Assembly (NCBI GenBank): GCA_016709665.1
Contig: JADJMI010000004.1
Span: forward strand, 1-64,000
Length of the DNA: 64,000 bases
Source: Betaproteobacteria bacterium
GTDB lineage: Bacteria > Pseudomonadota > Gammaproteobacteria > Burkholderiales > Usitatibacteraceae
Direction of reading: 5' to 3'
Made by a program: the position numbers and the translations under genes. Below the pieces are notes generated by a model, which saw only the letters and a list, made by a program, of their open reading frames with translations, did not search any database and had not been told where the DNA came from. Shown piece by piece: positions 46,244 to 53,895 of this stretch (within the stretch, counting starts at the first letter, position 1; every line of letters starts with the position of its first letter).

Positions 46244-46539
46244 CGCTTCGCGCAGATCGACAGGCCGTCGTTCCAGCCCATGCGGTACTGGGCATCGGCC
46301 GCGAAGCGTTTCTCGTCCTTGTGCGCGTACGCGGATTTCTTCGCGCTTTCGCAGCCGTCGATGTAGCCGTCACGGACCGCCGGCGGGTAGCCGGCGAGGT
46401 TGTACTGCGGCCTGGGGGCGCGGGTGCGGCGCTCCTGGGCCTGCGAGGGCGTTTCCTCGACGGGCTTGGGGGGCGTGCTCGCGCACGCGGCCGCGAGAAG
46501 GGCGATGAAAGGGGAGAGTCGGCGCATCGAGGTCCTCAT
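46240..46539 (-). CDS. small lipoprotein of unknown function
   Basis: A protein of up to 99 residues with signal SPFIALLAAAC and a lipobox (LAAA-C), then a Pro-rich spacer and a conserved-looking end (YPPAVRDGYIDGCESAKKSA, AQYRMGWNDGLSICAKR) with two further cysteines that could pair. A second ATG at 46527 is an equally good start. It is convergent with cbiX and its 5' end faces the DUF192 gene. I do not recognise the family by name. Confidence 0.75.
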   Translation of the reverse strand: MRTSMRRLSPFIALLAAACASTPPKPVEETPSQAQERRTRAPRPQYNLAGYPPAVRDGYIDGCESAKKSAYAHKDEKRFAADAQYRMGWNDGLSICAKR

Positions 46540-46579
46540 GCGTTATCCTTCGTGCGCCATTCCTGTGGAGATCCCGTTC

Positions 46580-47053
46580 TTGGACGCCATTCTATCCGCG
46601 CGGTTCCCGCGCGTGCGCGCCGCCGTCGCCGCCTTCGCCCTCGCGCTCGCCCTGCCGGCGGCCGCGCAGAACACCGCGCCCGCGAAGCCCCTTCCGGTCG
46701 CCTCGGTCAAGGTGGCGGGCCACGCGCTCAAGGTCGAGGTGGTCTCGACTCCCGAGCAACGCTCGCGCGGCCTCATGTTCCGCGAAAAAATGGGGCGCAA
46801 CGACGGCATGCTCTTCATCTTCGACGAGCCCGGCTACCACGCCATGTGGATGATGAACACGCTCATCCCGCTTTCCGTCGCGTTCCTGGATGGCGAGGGG
46901 CGCATCCTGAACGTCGAGGACATGCAGCCCAAGACGCTCGAATCCCACGCGGCCCAGGGCCCGGCGCGCTACGCGATCGAGACGAACATCGGCTGGTTCG
47001 CGGAGCGCAGGATCAAGGCGGGCGACAAGGTCACGGGGCTGCCGAAGCCCTGA
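46580..47053 (+). CDS. DUF192 exported protein
   Basis: A 157-residue protein with a signal peptide ending LALPAAAQ and a single DUF192 domain: VEVVSTPEQRSRGLMFREKM, FIFDEPGYHAMWMMNTLIPL, SVAFLDGEGRILNVEDMQP. The domain is a small beta-barrel of unknown role found in bacteria and archaea. I prefer a TTG start at 46580, which gives a clean signal peptide and has GGAG about ten bases upstream. An ATG at 46538 would add 14 residues and overlap the divergent lipoprotein gene. Confidence 0.85.
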   Translation: MDAILSARFPRVRAAVAAFALALALPAAAQNTAPAKPLPVASVKVAGHALKVEVVSTPEQRSRGLMFREKMGRNDGMLFIFDEPGYHAMWMMNTLIPLSVAFLDGEGRILNVEDMQPKTLESHAAQGPARYAIETNIGWFAERRIKAGDKVTGLPKP

Positions 47054-47147
47054 GACGGAATTTTCCGTCGGCGCTCGCTGTTCATCCTTTCGTCGGCGCG
47101 CGAAAGCCGCCGCGCAATTCCGTCCCCTTCGAGAGGAAATACATTCG

Positions 47148-47621
47148 ATGAATCGCACGCCTTCCAGGATCGTCCTTGCCGTCGCCACCTGCGCGACACT
47201 CGTCACCGGCGCCGCCCAGGCCCAGTTGAAGCCCGAAGACGAAATCCGCTACCGCCAGTCCGTCATGAACGTGATGGGCCGTGCCATGGGCCCGATGGGC
47301 GCGATGGCGCAGGGAAAGGCACCCTTCAACGCCGCCCTCGCCCAGAAGAACGCCGGGCTGGTCGACTCGCTGATCGCGTTGCCGTTCAGTTCCTATGGCC
47401 CGGGCACGGACAAGGGTGCGCCGACGAAGGCCGACCCGAAGATCTGGAGCGATGCGCCCGGGTTCAAGCAGGCGTCCGAAGTCGCCCAGAAGGCCGCCGC
47501 GCAGCTGCTGGCGGCGTCGAAGGCGGGCGACGAGGCCAAGTTCAAGGCGGCCTTCGGCGAAATCGGCAAGGCCTGCAAGTCGTGCCACGACAACTTCCGC
47601 ACGAAGGAATTCCGCAACTAG
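47148..47621 (+). CDS. cytochrome c prime (c')
   Basis: An intact 157-residue periplasmic c-type cytochrome. Signal MNRTPSRIVLAVATCATLVT to about residue 25 (AQA), then a four-helix bundle with RYRQSVMNVMGRAMGPMGAM near the N-terminus and the C-terminal haem site CKSCH at 143-147. This layout is that of cytochrome c', which binds NO and CO and may protect against nitrosative stress. A di-haem cytochrome b-type gene follows on the other strand, a pairing often seen. Confidence 0.93.
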   Translation: MNRTPSRIVLAVATCATLVTGAAQAQLKPEDEIRYRQSVMNVMGRAMGPMGAMAQGKAPFNAALAQKNAGLVDSLIALPFSSYGPGTDKGAPTKADPKIWSDAPGFKQASEVAQKAAAQLLAASKAGDEAKFKAAFGEIGKACKSCHDNFRTKEFRN

Positions 47622-47645
47622 GACTCGCCGGTAGCGATGGGAGAG

Positions 47646-47715
47646 GGCTGCCCTAGGGCGGCCCTAGGGCGGCCCTTTCGCATCCGGACTCCTCACCCCA
47701 GGGCGAGGAGTCCGG
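47646..47715. terminator. hairpin-rich convergent intergenic region
   Basis: Two structures lie between the cytochrome c' gene and the convergent cytochrome b gene. One is a tandem CCCTAGGGCGG (47651-47672) that can pair with the preceding GGGCTGCCC and ends in CCCTTT. The other is CCGGACTCCTC / GAGGAGTCCGG (47684-47694 and 47705-47715), an 11-bp stem with a 10-base loop that includes the cytochrome b stop codon. They probably end transcription from both sides, although U tracts are short. Confidence 0.45.
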
Positions 47716-48394
47716 CCAGGACCGCGAGCGCCGCCCCGGCCGCGACGACCATCGCCAACACGCCTCCGCCCCGGCTCGCCGCGCCCGCGAATCGCTCCGG
47801 CAGGCGCTTGGTGCCGGAGAGCATCGCGCCCACGAGGTCTTCGCGCCAGCGCACGGTGTGGAACGCCACGGCGGACAGGTGCAGGACGACGAGGCTCGCG
47901 ATCACCCAGAAGTTGGCCTTGTGCACCGCGTTCAGGCGATCGGACATCGCGCCGCTCACGAACCGGGAGAACGGCCCGGCGAAGCCGTAGTCCTCCTGCA
48001 CGAGGAAGAGCCCGGTTGCCGCCTGCACGCCCAGCGCGGCGATCATGGCGACGACGGACCAGCCTCCCATCGGATTGTGGCCGACGCTCACGGGATGGCT
48101 TCGCGAGGCGAGGGACCGCGCATACGCGACGACCTCGCCCGGGCCCCGCAGGAAGGAGGCGAATCGGGCGTGCGTGCCGCCGGCGAATCCCCAGACGAGT
48201 CGAAAGGCAACGAGCGCGAGAATCGCGTACCCGCAGCGCTTGTGCCATTCGAGCGTCGAGGCACCGAGCACGGAATCGAACTTCCCCGTGACGAGGTTCG
48301 CGGTGACCAGGAGCGCGATGCCCCCGTGGAAAAGCCGCGTGGGCACGTCCCACACGCGAACGGCGACGACGGGCTCGTCCGCCTGCGCGCCCAC
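47693..48394 (-). CDS. cytochrome b/b6-type (Ni/Fe-hydrogenase b-subunit-like) membrane protein
   Basis: An intact 233-residue protein with about five membrane helices and likely b-haem ligands in WDVPTRLFHGGIALLV, STLEWHKRCGYAILALVAFR, NAVHKANFWVIASLVVLHLS. Such proteins move electrons between the quinone pool and periplasmic c-type cytochromes, which fits the neighbouring cytochrome c'. The C-terminal helix is Gly/Ala-rich and followed only by ALG. It starts ten bases after the PuuD-like gene on the same strand. Confidence 0.9.
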   Translation of the reverse strand: MGAQADEPVVAVRVWDVPTRLFHGGIALLVTANLVTGKFDSVLGASTLEWHKRCGYAILALVAFRLVWGFAGGTHARFASFLRGPGEVVAYARSLASRSHPVSVGHNPMGGWSVVAMIAALGVQAATGLFLVQEDYGFAGPFSRFVSGAMSDRLNAVHKANFWVIASLVVLHLSAVAFHTVRWREDLVGAMLSGTKRLPERFAGAASRGGGVLAMVVAAGAALAVLAGLLALG

Positions 48395-48403
48395 GCGCGG
48401 CCG

Positions 48404-48910
48404 CTAGTGGAAGAACGGCGTGCGGAAAAGACCGCCCGAGCCGCTCATGAAGAAGATCATCGGCATCGACAGCATCAGGTTCACGCGCGAGGCGAGGAAC
48501 GCCACGCGGCGGGCCTTGGCCTTCTCCCCGTCCGTGGCAGGCACGAGCCCCAGGATCTTCTTCTGGTTCGGCCAGATGAGGGCGAACACGTTGAAGAACA
48601 TGATCGTGCCGAGCCACGCGCCCACGCCGATCGGGATGTACGCCTTGTCCTTGAAGAGGAAGGCGTCGTCGAACTTCGCGCCGAGCATCATCGCGCCGGC
48701 AAGCCAGGTGACCACGGCCGCCCAGCGGAAGTAGAAAAGGGCCCGCGGGACGACGTGCTTCGCGATGCCGGCCGCGGAACCGTCCGCCTGCGCGGCCTTG
48801 AGCGCGTCGGCCTGCACGAAATTGAAGTAGTAGAGCAACCCGACCCACAGGATGCCCGCGAGGATGTGCGCCCAGCGCCCGATGCCGAACTGGAGGAATT
48901 CCGCCGTCAT
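48404..48910 (-). CDS. PuuD/urate-hydroxylase-N-terminus-like membrane protein
   Basis: An intact 168-residue protein with four membrane helices: GRWAHILAGILWVGLLYYFN, RALFYFRWAAVVTWLAGAMM, GVGAWLGTIMFFNVFALIWP and LMLSMPMIFFMSGSG. The pattern with conserved His15, WVG and N-x-F is like the membrane domain of PuuD urate hydroxylases, but it is much shorter and lacks their cytochrome c domain. The real substrate is uncertain. It is coupled to a 32-residue gene upstream and to a cytochrome b gene downstream, so a redox role in the membrane is plausible. Confidence 0.7.
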   Translation of the reverse strand: MTAEFLQFGIGRWAHILAGILWVGLLYYFNFVQADALKAAQADGSAAGIAKHVVPRALFYFRWAAVVTWLAGAMMLGAKFDDAFLFKDKAYIPIGVGAWLGTIMFFNVFALIWPNQKKILGLVPATDGEKAKARRVAFLASRVNLMLSMPMIFFMSGSGGLFRTPFFH

Positions 48911-49005
48911 GGCGCCACCAGCGAACGGACGAGGTGGTAAAGGACGGCGGTGAGGGCCAGGCCGAGCAGCACCGTGCCGAGCAGGGAGTCGAAGGGATTC
49001 TTCAC
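48907..49005 (-). CDS. 32-residue single-helix membrane microprotein
   Basis: A short reading starting with GTG at 49005: VKNPFDSLLGTVLLGLALTA then a tail VLYHLVRSLVAP. It is a single hydrophobic helix and its stop overlaps the PuuD-like start by four bases (ATGA), the coupling seen throughout this chromosome. GAAGG lies about ten bases before the GTG. It resembles small accessory subunits of membrane oxidases (CcoQ/CydX type) in size and position. Evidence is composition and coupling only. Confidence 0.5.
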   Translation of the reverse strand: MKNPFDSLLGTVLLGLALTAVLYHLVRSLVAP

Positions 49006-49115
49006 GGGGATGGCGCCTTCGTCCTAGGGAAATCGTCCGGGATTCTATCACGGCCACCCCGGATTGACGCGCCGCAGCAGGACGAAATCCCTTTTGCTAT
49101 TAAGGGGTTAACGCT

Positions 49116-50099
49116 TCACGCCGCAAGCCGCCCCGACTGCAGCGCGACGACGGCCTTCGCCTGCGTGAAATCGGCGGCCGCGCCCGTGGCCACGAGGCAG
49201 GATGCCGCGAGGTGCACCAGGGGAAGCGGCGCGGGCGTGGTTCTCCCCGCGACGGCCTGGATCCAGGGCACGAGTTCGCCGGGGCCGGTCGGCAACGCGA
49301 GCGGGCTTCCCGCGCCATCGGCGTCGAAGTACGGTTCCTCCGCGGCACCCGTCCAGCGCGAGATGCGCGGGCGCCGCGAGAAATCGCCCGGGCCGGAATC
49401 CGCGGGCCAGTCGAGGAAGAGCGCGTCACCGCCCGTCGAGCGGACGAAAGGCAGGATGCGAACGGGCGAGGGATTCGGCGCGGCGAACGCGACCCGCAGC
49501 GCGCCCATGCCGCCCGGGTCGAACGCGAGCGCCGCGCGATGCGCGACGAGCGGCGTGCCCAGGCGGGCGCGCAGCGCGAGCAGGTCCCCGAGCGCGGGCG
49601 AGAAGAGCACGGGCGACAGGAACGCGATACCGCGCTCGCGCAGCTCCCGCTCGCCCTCGGCGAGGGACGCGCAGGGCAGCACGCCGAGATCGCGCAGCAG
49701 CGACGCCGCGGACGGGCCGGTGCGCGATTCGAGCGGTCCGTGCAGCACCACCGGCACGTCGAACCGACGCAGGAACGCGGCGAGAAGCGCGGCGAAGGCG
49801 GCCTCGCCCTCGTACAGCCCGTAGACGGGTATCGAGACCGCGCGCCGGGAGAGTTCGGGCGACCACTTCGCCGTGCGCGCGGCGAGCGCGCGATGAAAGC
49901 CGATGAGGTCGTCCGTGGACTCGCCGCCCTTCGCGAGCGCGAAGAGCAGCGCGCCGAGCTCGAGCTCCGGCACCGCGCCGTCGAGCACGGCGCCCCACAG
50001 CAGGCTCGCCTCGTCGGCTTCGAGCCAGGCGGCGGGTTCGCCGTCCGCGGTACGCGCGCGGTCGGCGAGCCGGCGCAGCAACGGCGAAATCGAAAGCAT
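49116..50099 (-). CDS. YbiB/TrpD2-like nucleic-acid-binding protein (anthranilate phosphoribosyltransferase fold)
   Basis: An intact 327-residue protein with the TrpD fold: an N-terminal helical domain (ELELGALLFALAKGGESTDD, LIGFHRALAARTAKW) and a nucleoside-phosphorylase-like core (VPVVLHGPLESRTGPSAASL, LVAHRAALAFDPGGMGALRV). Several phosphoribosyltransferase residues are replaced, as in YbiB/TrpD2, which binds nucleic acid rather than making tryptophan. No other trp gene is close. It stands alone on the minus strand, divergent from the SrkA-like kinase. Confidence 0.85.
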   Translation of the reverse strand: MLSISPLLRRLADRARTADGEPAAWLEADEASLLWGAVLDGAVPELELGALLFALAKGGESTDDLIGFHRALAARTAKWSPELSRRAVSIPVYGLYEGEAAFAALLAAFLRRFDVPVVLHGPLESRTGPSAASLLRDLGVLPCASLAEGERELRERGIAFLSPVLFSPALGDLLALRARLGTPLVAHRAALAFDPGGMGALRVAFAAPNPSPVRILPFVRSTGGDALFLDWPADSGPGDFSRRPRISRWTGAAEEPYFDADGAGSPLALPTGPGELVPWIQAVAGRTTPAPLPLVHLAASCLVATGAAADFTQAKAVVALQSGRLAA

Positions 50100-50253
50100 G
50101 GGGACCGGTCCTCGGGTGCGTTGCCATCCGTTAGCAGGAGGCATGCCACGACCCCCTGAGAGGGCGCGTCCGCGCCTCCACGCGACCGGCGCACCGCCAA
50201 GGTGCAATGCTGCAGCGCGTCAATCCCTTTCGGGGGCACCGTACAATGCGGTA

Positions 50254-51270
50254 GTGAACCCATCCACGACGCGGCCCTACGACGGGCTCACGCCCGACAC
50301 CGTGCTCGATGCCGTCGAAGCCGCGGGCTTTCGCGTCGACGGCCGCCAGCTCGCCCTCAACAGCTACGAAAACCGCGTGTACCAGGTGGGGCTCGACGAG
50401 GACGGCGGCGGCCCGCTGGGCGATGCGCGTTTCCTCGTCGCCAAGTTCTACCGCCCGAACCGCTGGAGCGATGCGCAGATCCTCGAGGAGCACGCCTTCA
50501 CCACCGATCTCGCCGGGCGCGAGATCCCGGTCATCGCCCCGCTCGCGATCGACGGCCGCACGCTGCACCATCACGCGACATTCCGCTTCGCGCTCTATCC
50601 GCGCCGCGGCGGGCGGGCGCCGGAACTCGAGGACCCTTCCGTGCTCGAGTGGATGGGCCGCTTCATCGCGCGCATCCACGCCGTCGGCGAGACGCAGCCG
50701 TTCGTGCATCGTCCCGAGCTGGGCATCGAGGACTTCGGCGTCGCCTCGCGCGACTACCTGCTCGCGAACGGGTTCATTCCTCCCGATCTTCTCGAGGCCT
50801 GGCGGGGCGCGGCGGACCTCGCGATCGAAGGCGCAAGGGCGGCTTTCGAGCGCACGCCCGATGCCTCCCGGCTGCGCCTGCACGGGGATTGCCATGCCGG
50901 CAACGTCCTGTGGACGCCGCAGGGGCCGCACTTCGTCGACTTCGACGACGCGCGCACCGGCCCCGCGGTGCAGGATCTCTGGATGCTCCTGTCGGGCGAT
51001 CGCGAATCGATGGGCGCGCAGCTGCGCCACGTGCTCGCCGGGTACGAGGACTTCCGCGAATTCGACGACCGGGAGCTGCGGCTCGTCGAGGCGCTTCGCA
51101 CGCTGCGACTGATGCATTACAGCGCGTGGATCGCGCGCCGCTGGGACGACCCGGCATTCCCGATGGCGTTTCCGTGGTTCAACACCCAGCGCTACTGGCA
51201 GGACCGCGTGCTCGAACTGAAGGAACAGGTCGCCGCGATGCAGGAGCCGCCGATCGTTCCCGCGCGCTAG
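50254..51270 (+). CDS. srkA: SrkA/YihE-like stress-response kinase
   Basis: An intact 338-residue protein with the choline-kinase/aminoglycoside-phosphotransferase fold. It starts with a GTG at 50254 and shows SYENRVYQVGLDEDGG, FLVAKFYRPNRWSDAQILEE (catalytic Lys), the loop RLHGDCHAGNVLW and the metal site FVDFDDARTGPAVQDLWMLL. SrkA is a Ser/Thr kinase that counters lethal stress and MazF-linked death. Length fits. A TACAAT, like a -10 box, lies at 50242-50247, very near the start. It is convergent with the LysR gene, sharing four bases. Confidence 0.92.
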   Translation: MNPSTTRPYDGLTPDTVLDAVEAAGFRVDGRQLALNSYENRVYQVGLDEDGGGPLGDARFLVAKFYRPNRWSDAQILEEHAFTTDLAGREIPVIAPLAIDGRTLHHHATFRFALYPRRGGRAPELEDPSVLEWMGRFIARIHAVGETQPFVHRPELGIEDFGVASRDYLLANGFIPPDLLEAWRGAADLAIEGARAAFERTPDASRLRLHGDCHAGNVLWTPQGPHFVDFDDARTGPAVQDLWMLLSGDRESMGAQLRHVLAGYEDFREFDDRELRLVEALRTLRLMHYSAWIARRWDDPAFPMAFPWFNTQRYWQDRVLELKEQVAAMQEPPIVPAR

Positions 51271-52217
51271 CGCCGCCTCGCCTGCTTCTCCGCCTGTCCC
51301 AGCATCCACAACCGGAAGGAATCGGCGGCCGGATGATCCGCGATGTTCTCCGGCGTGACGAGGTAGTAGGCGTAGGGCGTGGGCGCGGCCTGCGGGAATG
51401 GCACGACGAGGCGGCCCTCCTCGATGTCCGTGTCGATGAGCGGCCGCAGCAGCAGCGCGACCCCGACGCCTTCGAGGGCCGCCTCGTGCACCAGCGCACC
51501 GTTCGAAAGCCGCGGGCCGCGCTCGAAATCGATGCCCTTCACGCCGGCGAAGCGCAGCCACTCCTCCCAGCCGGGCCGCTCCTCGTCGTCCGGTGAGGAG
51601 TCGTCGTGGATGAGCGTCTGGAATCGCAGGTCCGCCGGCTTGCGCAGCCCGCTGCCCCGGGCGAGCAATTTCGGGCTGCACACCGGCACGTAGGTCGGGC
51701 GGAAGAGCAGGTCGACCAGGTTTCCCGGGTACTCGCCCGTGCCGTAGCGCACCGCCACATGGGCCTCGGCATCCTGGCGGCCGGGCTCGGCGGGCGCGTC
51801 CTCCTCGGGATTGTCGATGGCCTTGAGCGTGCCGGTGATGCGCAGGTCGAACTGCGGGTAGCTGTTCGTGAACGACGTGAGGCGCGGCACCAGCCAGCGC
51901 GACACGAAGTTGGGTGGCGCCGAGACCGCGATCCGTCCGCGCTCCTCCGTCCGGCGCGCGGCGGCGAGACCGGCCACGAAGCAGTCGAGGCCCTCGCCCA
52001 CGCGAGGCAGCATGGCCGCGCCGGGCACCGTGAGTTCCAGTGCCCGCGTCAGGCGGCGAAAGAGCGGCGTCCCGAGGTAATCCTCGAGGATCTTCACTTG
52101 CTGCGAGACCGCCGCCGGGGTGACGAACAGTTCTTCCGCGGCCTTCTTGAAGCTCAGGTGGCGGCCGGCCGCTTCGAAGGCACGCAGGGCATTTAGGGGC
52201 GGAAGGCGTTCTTTCAT
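51267..52217 (-). CDS. LysR-family regulator, GcvA-like
   Basis: An intact 316-residue regulator. The N-terminal helix-turn-helix is typical of the GcvA group: PPLNALRAFEAAGRHLSFKK, AAEELFVTPAAVSQQVKILE, GTPLFRRLTRALELTVPG. The effector domain follows (VSRWLVPRLTSFTNSYP, QLVVPFPQA-type end). A small gene is divergent 139 bases away, and the AT-rich stretch 52218-52260 between them is the likely operator region. Target unknown. Confidence 0.93.
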   Translation of the reverse strand: MKERLPPLNALRAFEAAGRHLSFKKAAEELFVTPAAVSQQVKILEDYLGTPLFRRLTRALELTVPGAAMLPRVGEGLDCFVAGLAAARRTEERGRIAVSAPPNFVSRWLVPRLTSFTNSYPQFDLRITGTLKAIDNPEEDAPAEPGRQDAEAHVAVRYGTGEYPGNLVDLLFRPTYVPVCSPKLLARGSGLRKPADLRFQTLIHDDSSPDDEERPGWEEWLRFAGVKGIDFERGPRLSNGALVHEAALEGVGVALLLRPLIDTDIEEGRLVVPFPQAAPTPYAYYLVTPENIADHPAADSFRLWMLGQAEKQARRR

Positions 52218-52356
52218 GGGGACAGTTTAGCTTTTCTTATTCATAACGCAAGATCTAATCGTTTGTGCCATTGCATGAGGCGGCCTACAGTGGGATCCGT
52301 ACCCGCGGGAAGCGGGGAATCCCGGCCCACGAGGCCGTACCCGATGGAGGCAACAC

Positions 52357-52548
52357 ATGGACAAGTACGAAGCCGTCAGAGACCAGATCCGCCAGGCCCG
52401 CATCGAGCGCAGCGTCTACCTTGCCGACCTGCTTTCCGACATCGTCGTCGACGGCTGGAAGGCCATCCGCTCGGTCACCGACCGCGCCATCGGCCACGCC
52501 CGCGCCAAGCCCGCGACGCGCACGAACGTCTTCACGTTCGACGTCTGA
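52357..52548 (+). CDS. small conserved-looking protein divergent from a GcvA-like regulator
   Basis: A 63-residue protein, MDKYEAVRDQIRQARIERSV then LADLLSDIVVDGWKAIRSV and a short basic tail ending NVFTFDV. It is one amphipathic helical hairpin with no Cys and no signal peptide. I have the impression of small proteins of this type next to GcvA-like LysR genes in betaproteobacteria, but cannot name a function. A good AGGCAACAC-type leader precedes the ATG. Confidence 0.7.
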   Translation: MDKYEAVRDQIRQARIERSVYLADLLSDIVVDGWKAIRSVTDRAIGHARAKPATRTNVFTFDV

Positions 52549-52631
52549 GGCCCGCGCGACCGGCGGAACCCGCGGGGCCGGGTCCCCGCGCCGGCGGGGA
52601 GTACCATGGGGGAAAACAACCTCCCATCCGC

Positions 52632-53297
52632 ATGTCGTCCCCCGCCCTTCCGCTCCTGTCGCTCCTCGAGGCCCGCGTCGTCGGCGTCCTCGTCGAGAAG
52701 CAGCACACCGTCCCGGACACTTACCCGCTCACGCTGAACGCCCTGGTCGCCGGCTGCAACCAGAAGACCAGCCGTTCGCCCGTGCTCGAGGCGAGCGAGG
52801 CGCAGGTGCAGGCGGCCCTCGATCACCTGAAGTCCCTCTCGCTCGTCGTCGAGTCGAGCGGAGGACGCGTCATGCGCTACGCCCACAACGCGGGCCGGGT
52901 GCTGCAGGTGCCCGTGCAGTCGGTCGCCCTTCTCGCCACGCTCTTCAATCGCGGGCCCCAGACGGCCGGGGAGTTGCGCATCAACAGCGAAAGAATGCAC
53001 CCCTTCGGCGACATCTCGGCCGTGGAAGCCTTCCTGGCGGAACTGGCCGAACGCCCGGCGGGTGGCCTCGTTCGCGAGTTGCCGCGGCGATCGGGCGAGC
53101 GCGAGACGCGGTGGGCGCACCTGCTTTCGGGCGAGCCGGAAAACGTCCCGCTCGCCGCGCCGCTCGCGGCGGGCCGCCCCGATGCCGTTTCGATCGGCGA
53201 GATCGCCGCGATCAAGGCGCAGGTGGACCGGCTGGAGGCGCAGGTCGCCGACCTTCGGGCGACGATCGACGCGCTTCGACGGGACCTCGGCGCTTGA
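52632..53297 (+). CDS. yceH: YceH family protein (DUF480)
   Basis: An intact 221-residue protein made of two winged-helix domains (DUF480). Features are SLLEARVVGVLVEKQHTVPD, YPLTLNALVAGCNQKTSRSP, QVQAALDHLKSLSLVVESSG, VALLATLFNRGPQTAGELR, and a C-terminal coiled helix (IAAIKAQVDRLEAQVADLRA). It may bind DNA, though its role is unknown. It stands alone between two small unknown genes on the same strand. Confidence 0.92.
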   Translation: MSSPALPLLSLLEARVVGVLVEKQHTVPDTYPLTLNALVAGCNQKTSRSPVLEASEAQVQAALDHLKSLSLVVESSGGRVMRYAHNAGRVLQVPVQSVALLATLFNRGPQTAGELRINSERMHPFGDISAVEAFLAELAERPAGGLVRELPRRSGERETRWAHLLSGEPENVPLAAPLAAGRPDAVSIGEIAAIKAQVDRLEAQVADLRATIDALRRDLGA

Positions 53298-53363
53298 GGT
53301 CCCGCCCCCGAGGAGCGCGCCGCAGCGTAGGATGGAACACCTGCCCCCGAAAATCCCGTCCCC

Positions 53364-53609
53364 ATGGCGACCCCCGCCTTCGACCCGCGCGTCACCTCGC
53401 TCGCCGAGCGCATATTCTCCCAGCTGTCCCGGGACGCCGCGACGCCTTCGCCGACCGATGCCGAGGCGCACGACGAGCGGCTCGCCCGGCGCAGCTTCAC
53501 GCTGTCGCAGGCTTTCCACCGCGTGCTGGACGACCTGAACGCCCAGAACCTGCCCAAGAACCAGGATTTCACGATGAAGGTCGAGGACATCGCCAAATGG
53601 TCCACCTGA
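53364..53609 (+). CDS. small hypothetical protein
   Basis: An 81-residue protein, mostly helical and acidic: FDPRVTSLAERIFSQLSRDA, LARRSFTLSQAFHRVLDDLN, then NLPKNQDFTMKVEDIAKWST. No signal peptide, cysteine or known motif. It precedes another small gene by 25 bases and a hydrolase gene after that; all three look co-transcribed. Family not recognised. Confidence 0.7.
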   Translation: MATPAFDPRVTSLAERIFSQLSRDAATPSPTDAEAHDERLARRSFTLSQAFHRVLDDLNAQNLPKNQDFTMKVEDIAKWST

Positions 53610-53634
53610 AGCGCGCGCCCACCGGGGCGCCGGC

Positions 53635-53895
53635 ATGAGCGAGGCCGCCGGCAACGACGTGCCCGAACCGCGCTGGCAATCCCCGCGCGGGGACGTCATC
53701 GCCTGCACCGAGAAGCTGAAGGTGCTCCGGCAGAATCTCGGGGAGATCCGCCAGGTCTCGCAGGACGCGCTCGACGATGCCGTGCTCATGGGCTGCGACC
53801 CGGGGCAATTCCGCGCGGTGCTCGTCGGGATCGTCTCGACGCTCGAGAGCGCCTACGCCACCCTCCAGGCGCGTGCGCCGAAAGAGCCTTCATGA
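53635..53895 (+). CDS. small hypothetical protein
   Basis: An 86-residue acidic, helical protein: PRWQSPRGDVIACTEKLKVL, RQNLGEIRQVSQDALDDAVL, FRAVLVGIVSTLESAYATLQ. Its stop overlaps the hydrolase start by four bases, so it is coupled to it. No motif that I recognise. The long regular helices could make a coiled-coil or a small complex with the 81-residue product upstream. Confidence 0.75.
   Translation: MSEAAGNDVPEPRWQSPRGDVIACTEKLKVLRQNLGEIRQVSQDALDDAVLMGCDPGQFRAVLVGIVSTLESAYATLQARAPKEPS

Noticed and set aside
49116..50099. Anthranilate phosphoribosyltransferase of tryptophan synthesis
   Set aside because: Substrate-binding residues are not those of TrpD and no trp genes are near; the YbiB/TrpD2 group is the better match.
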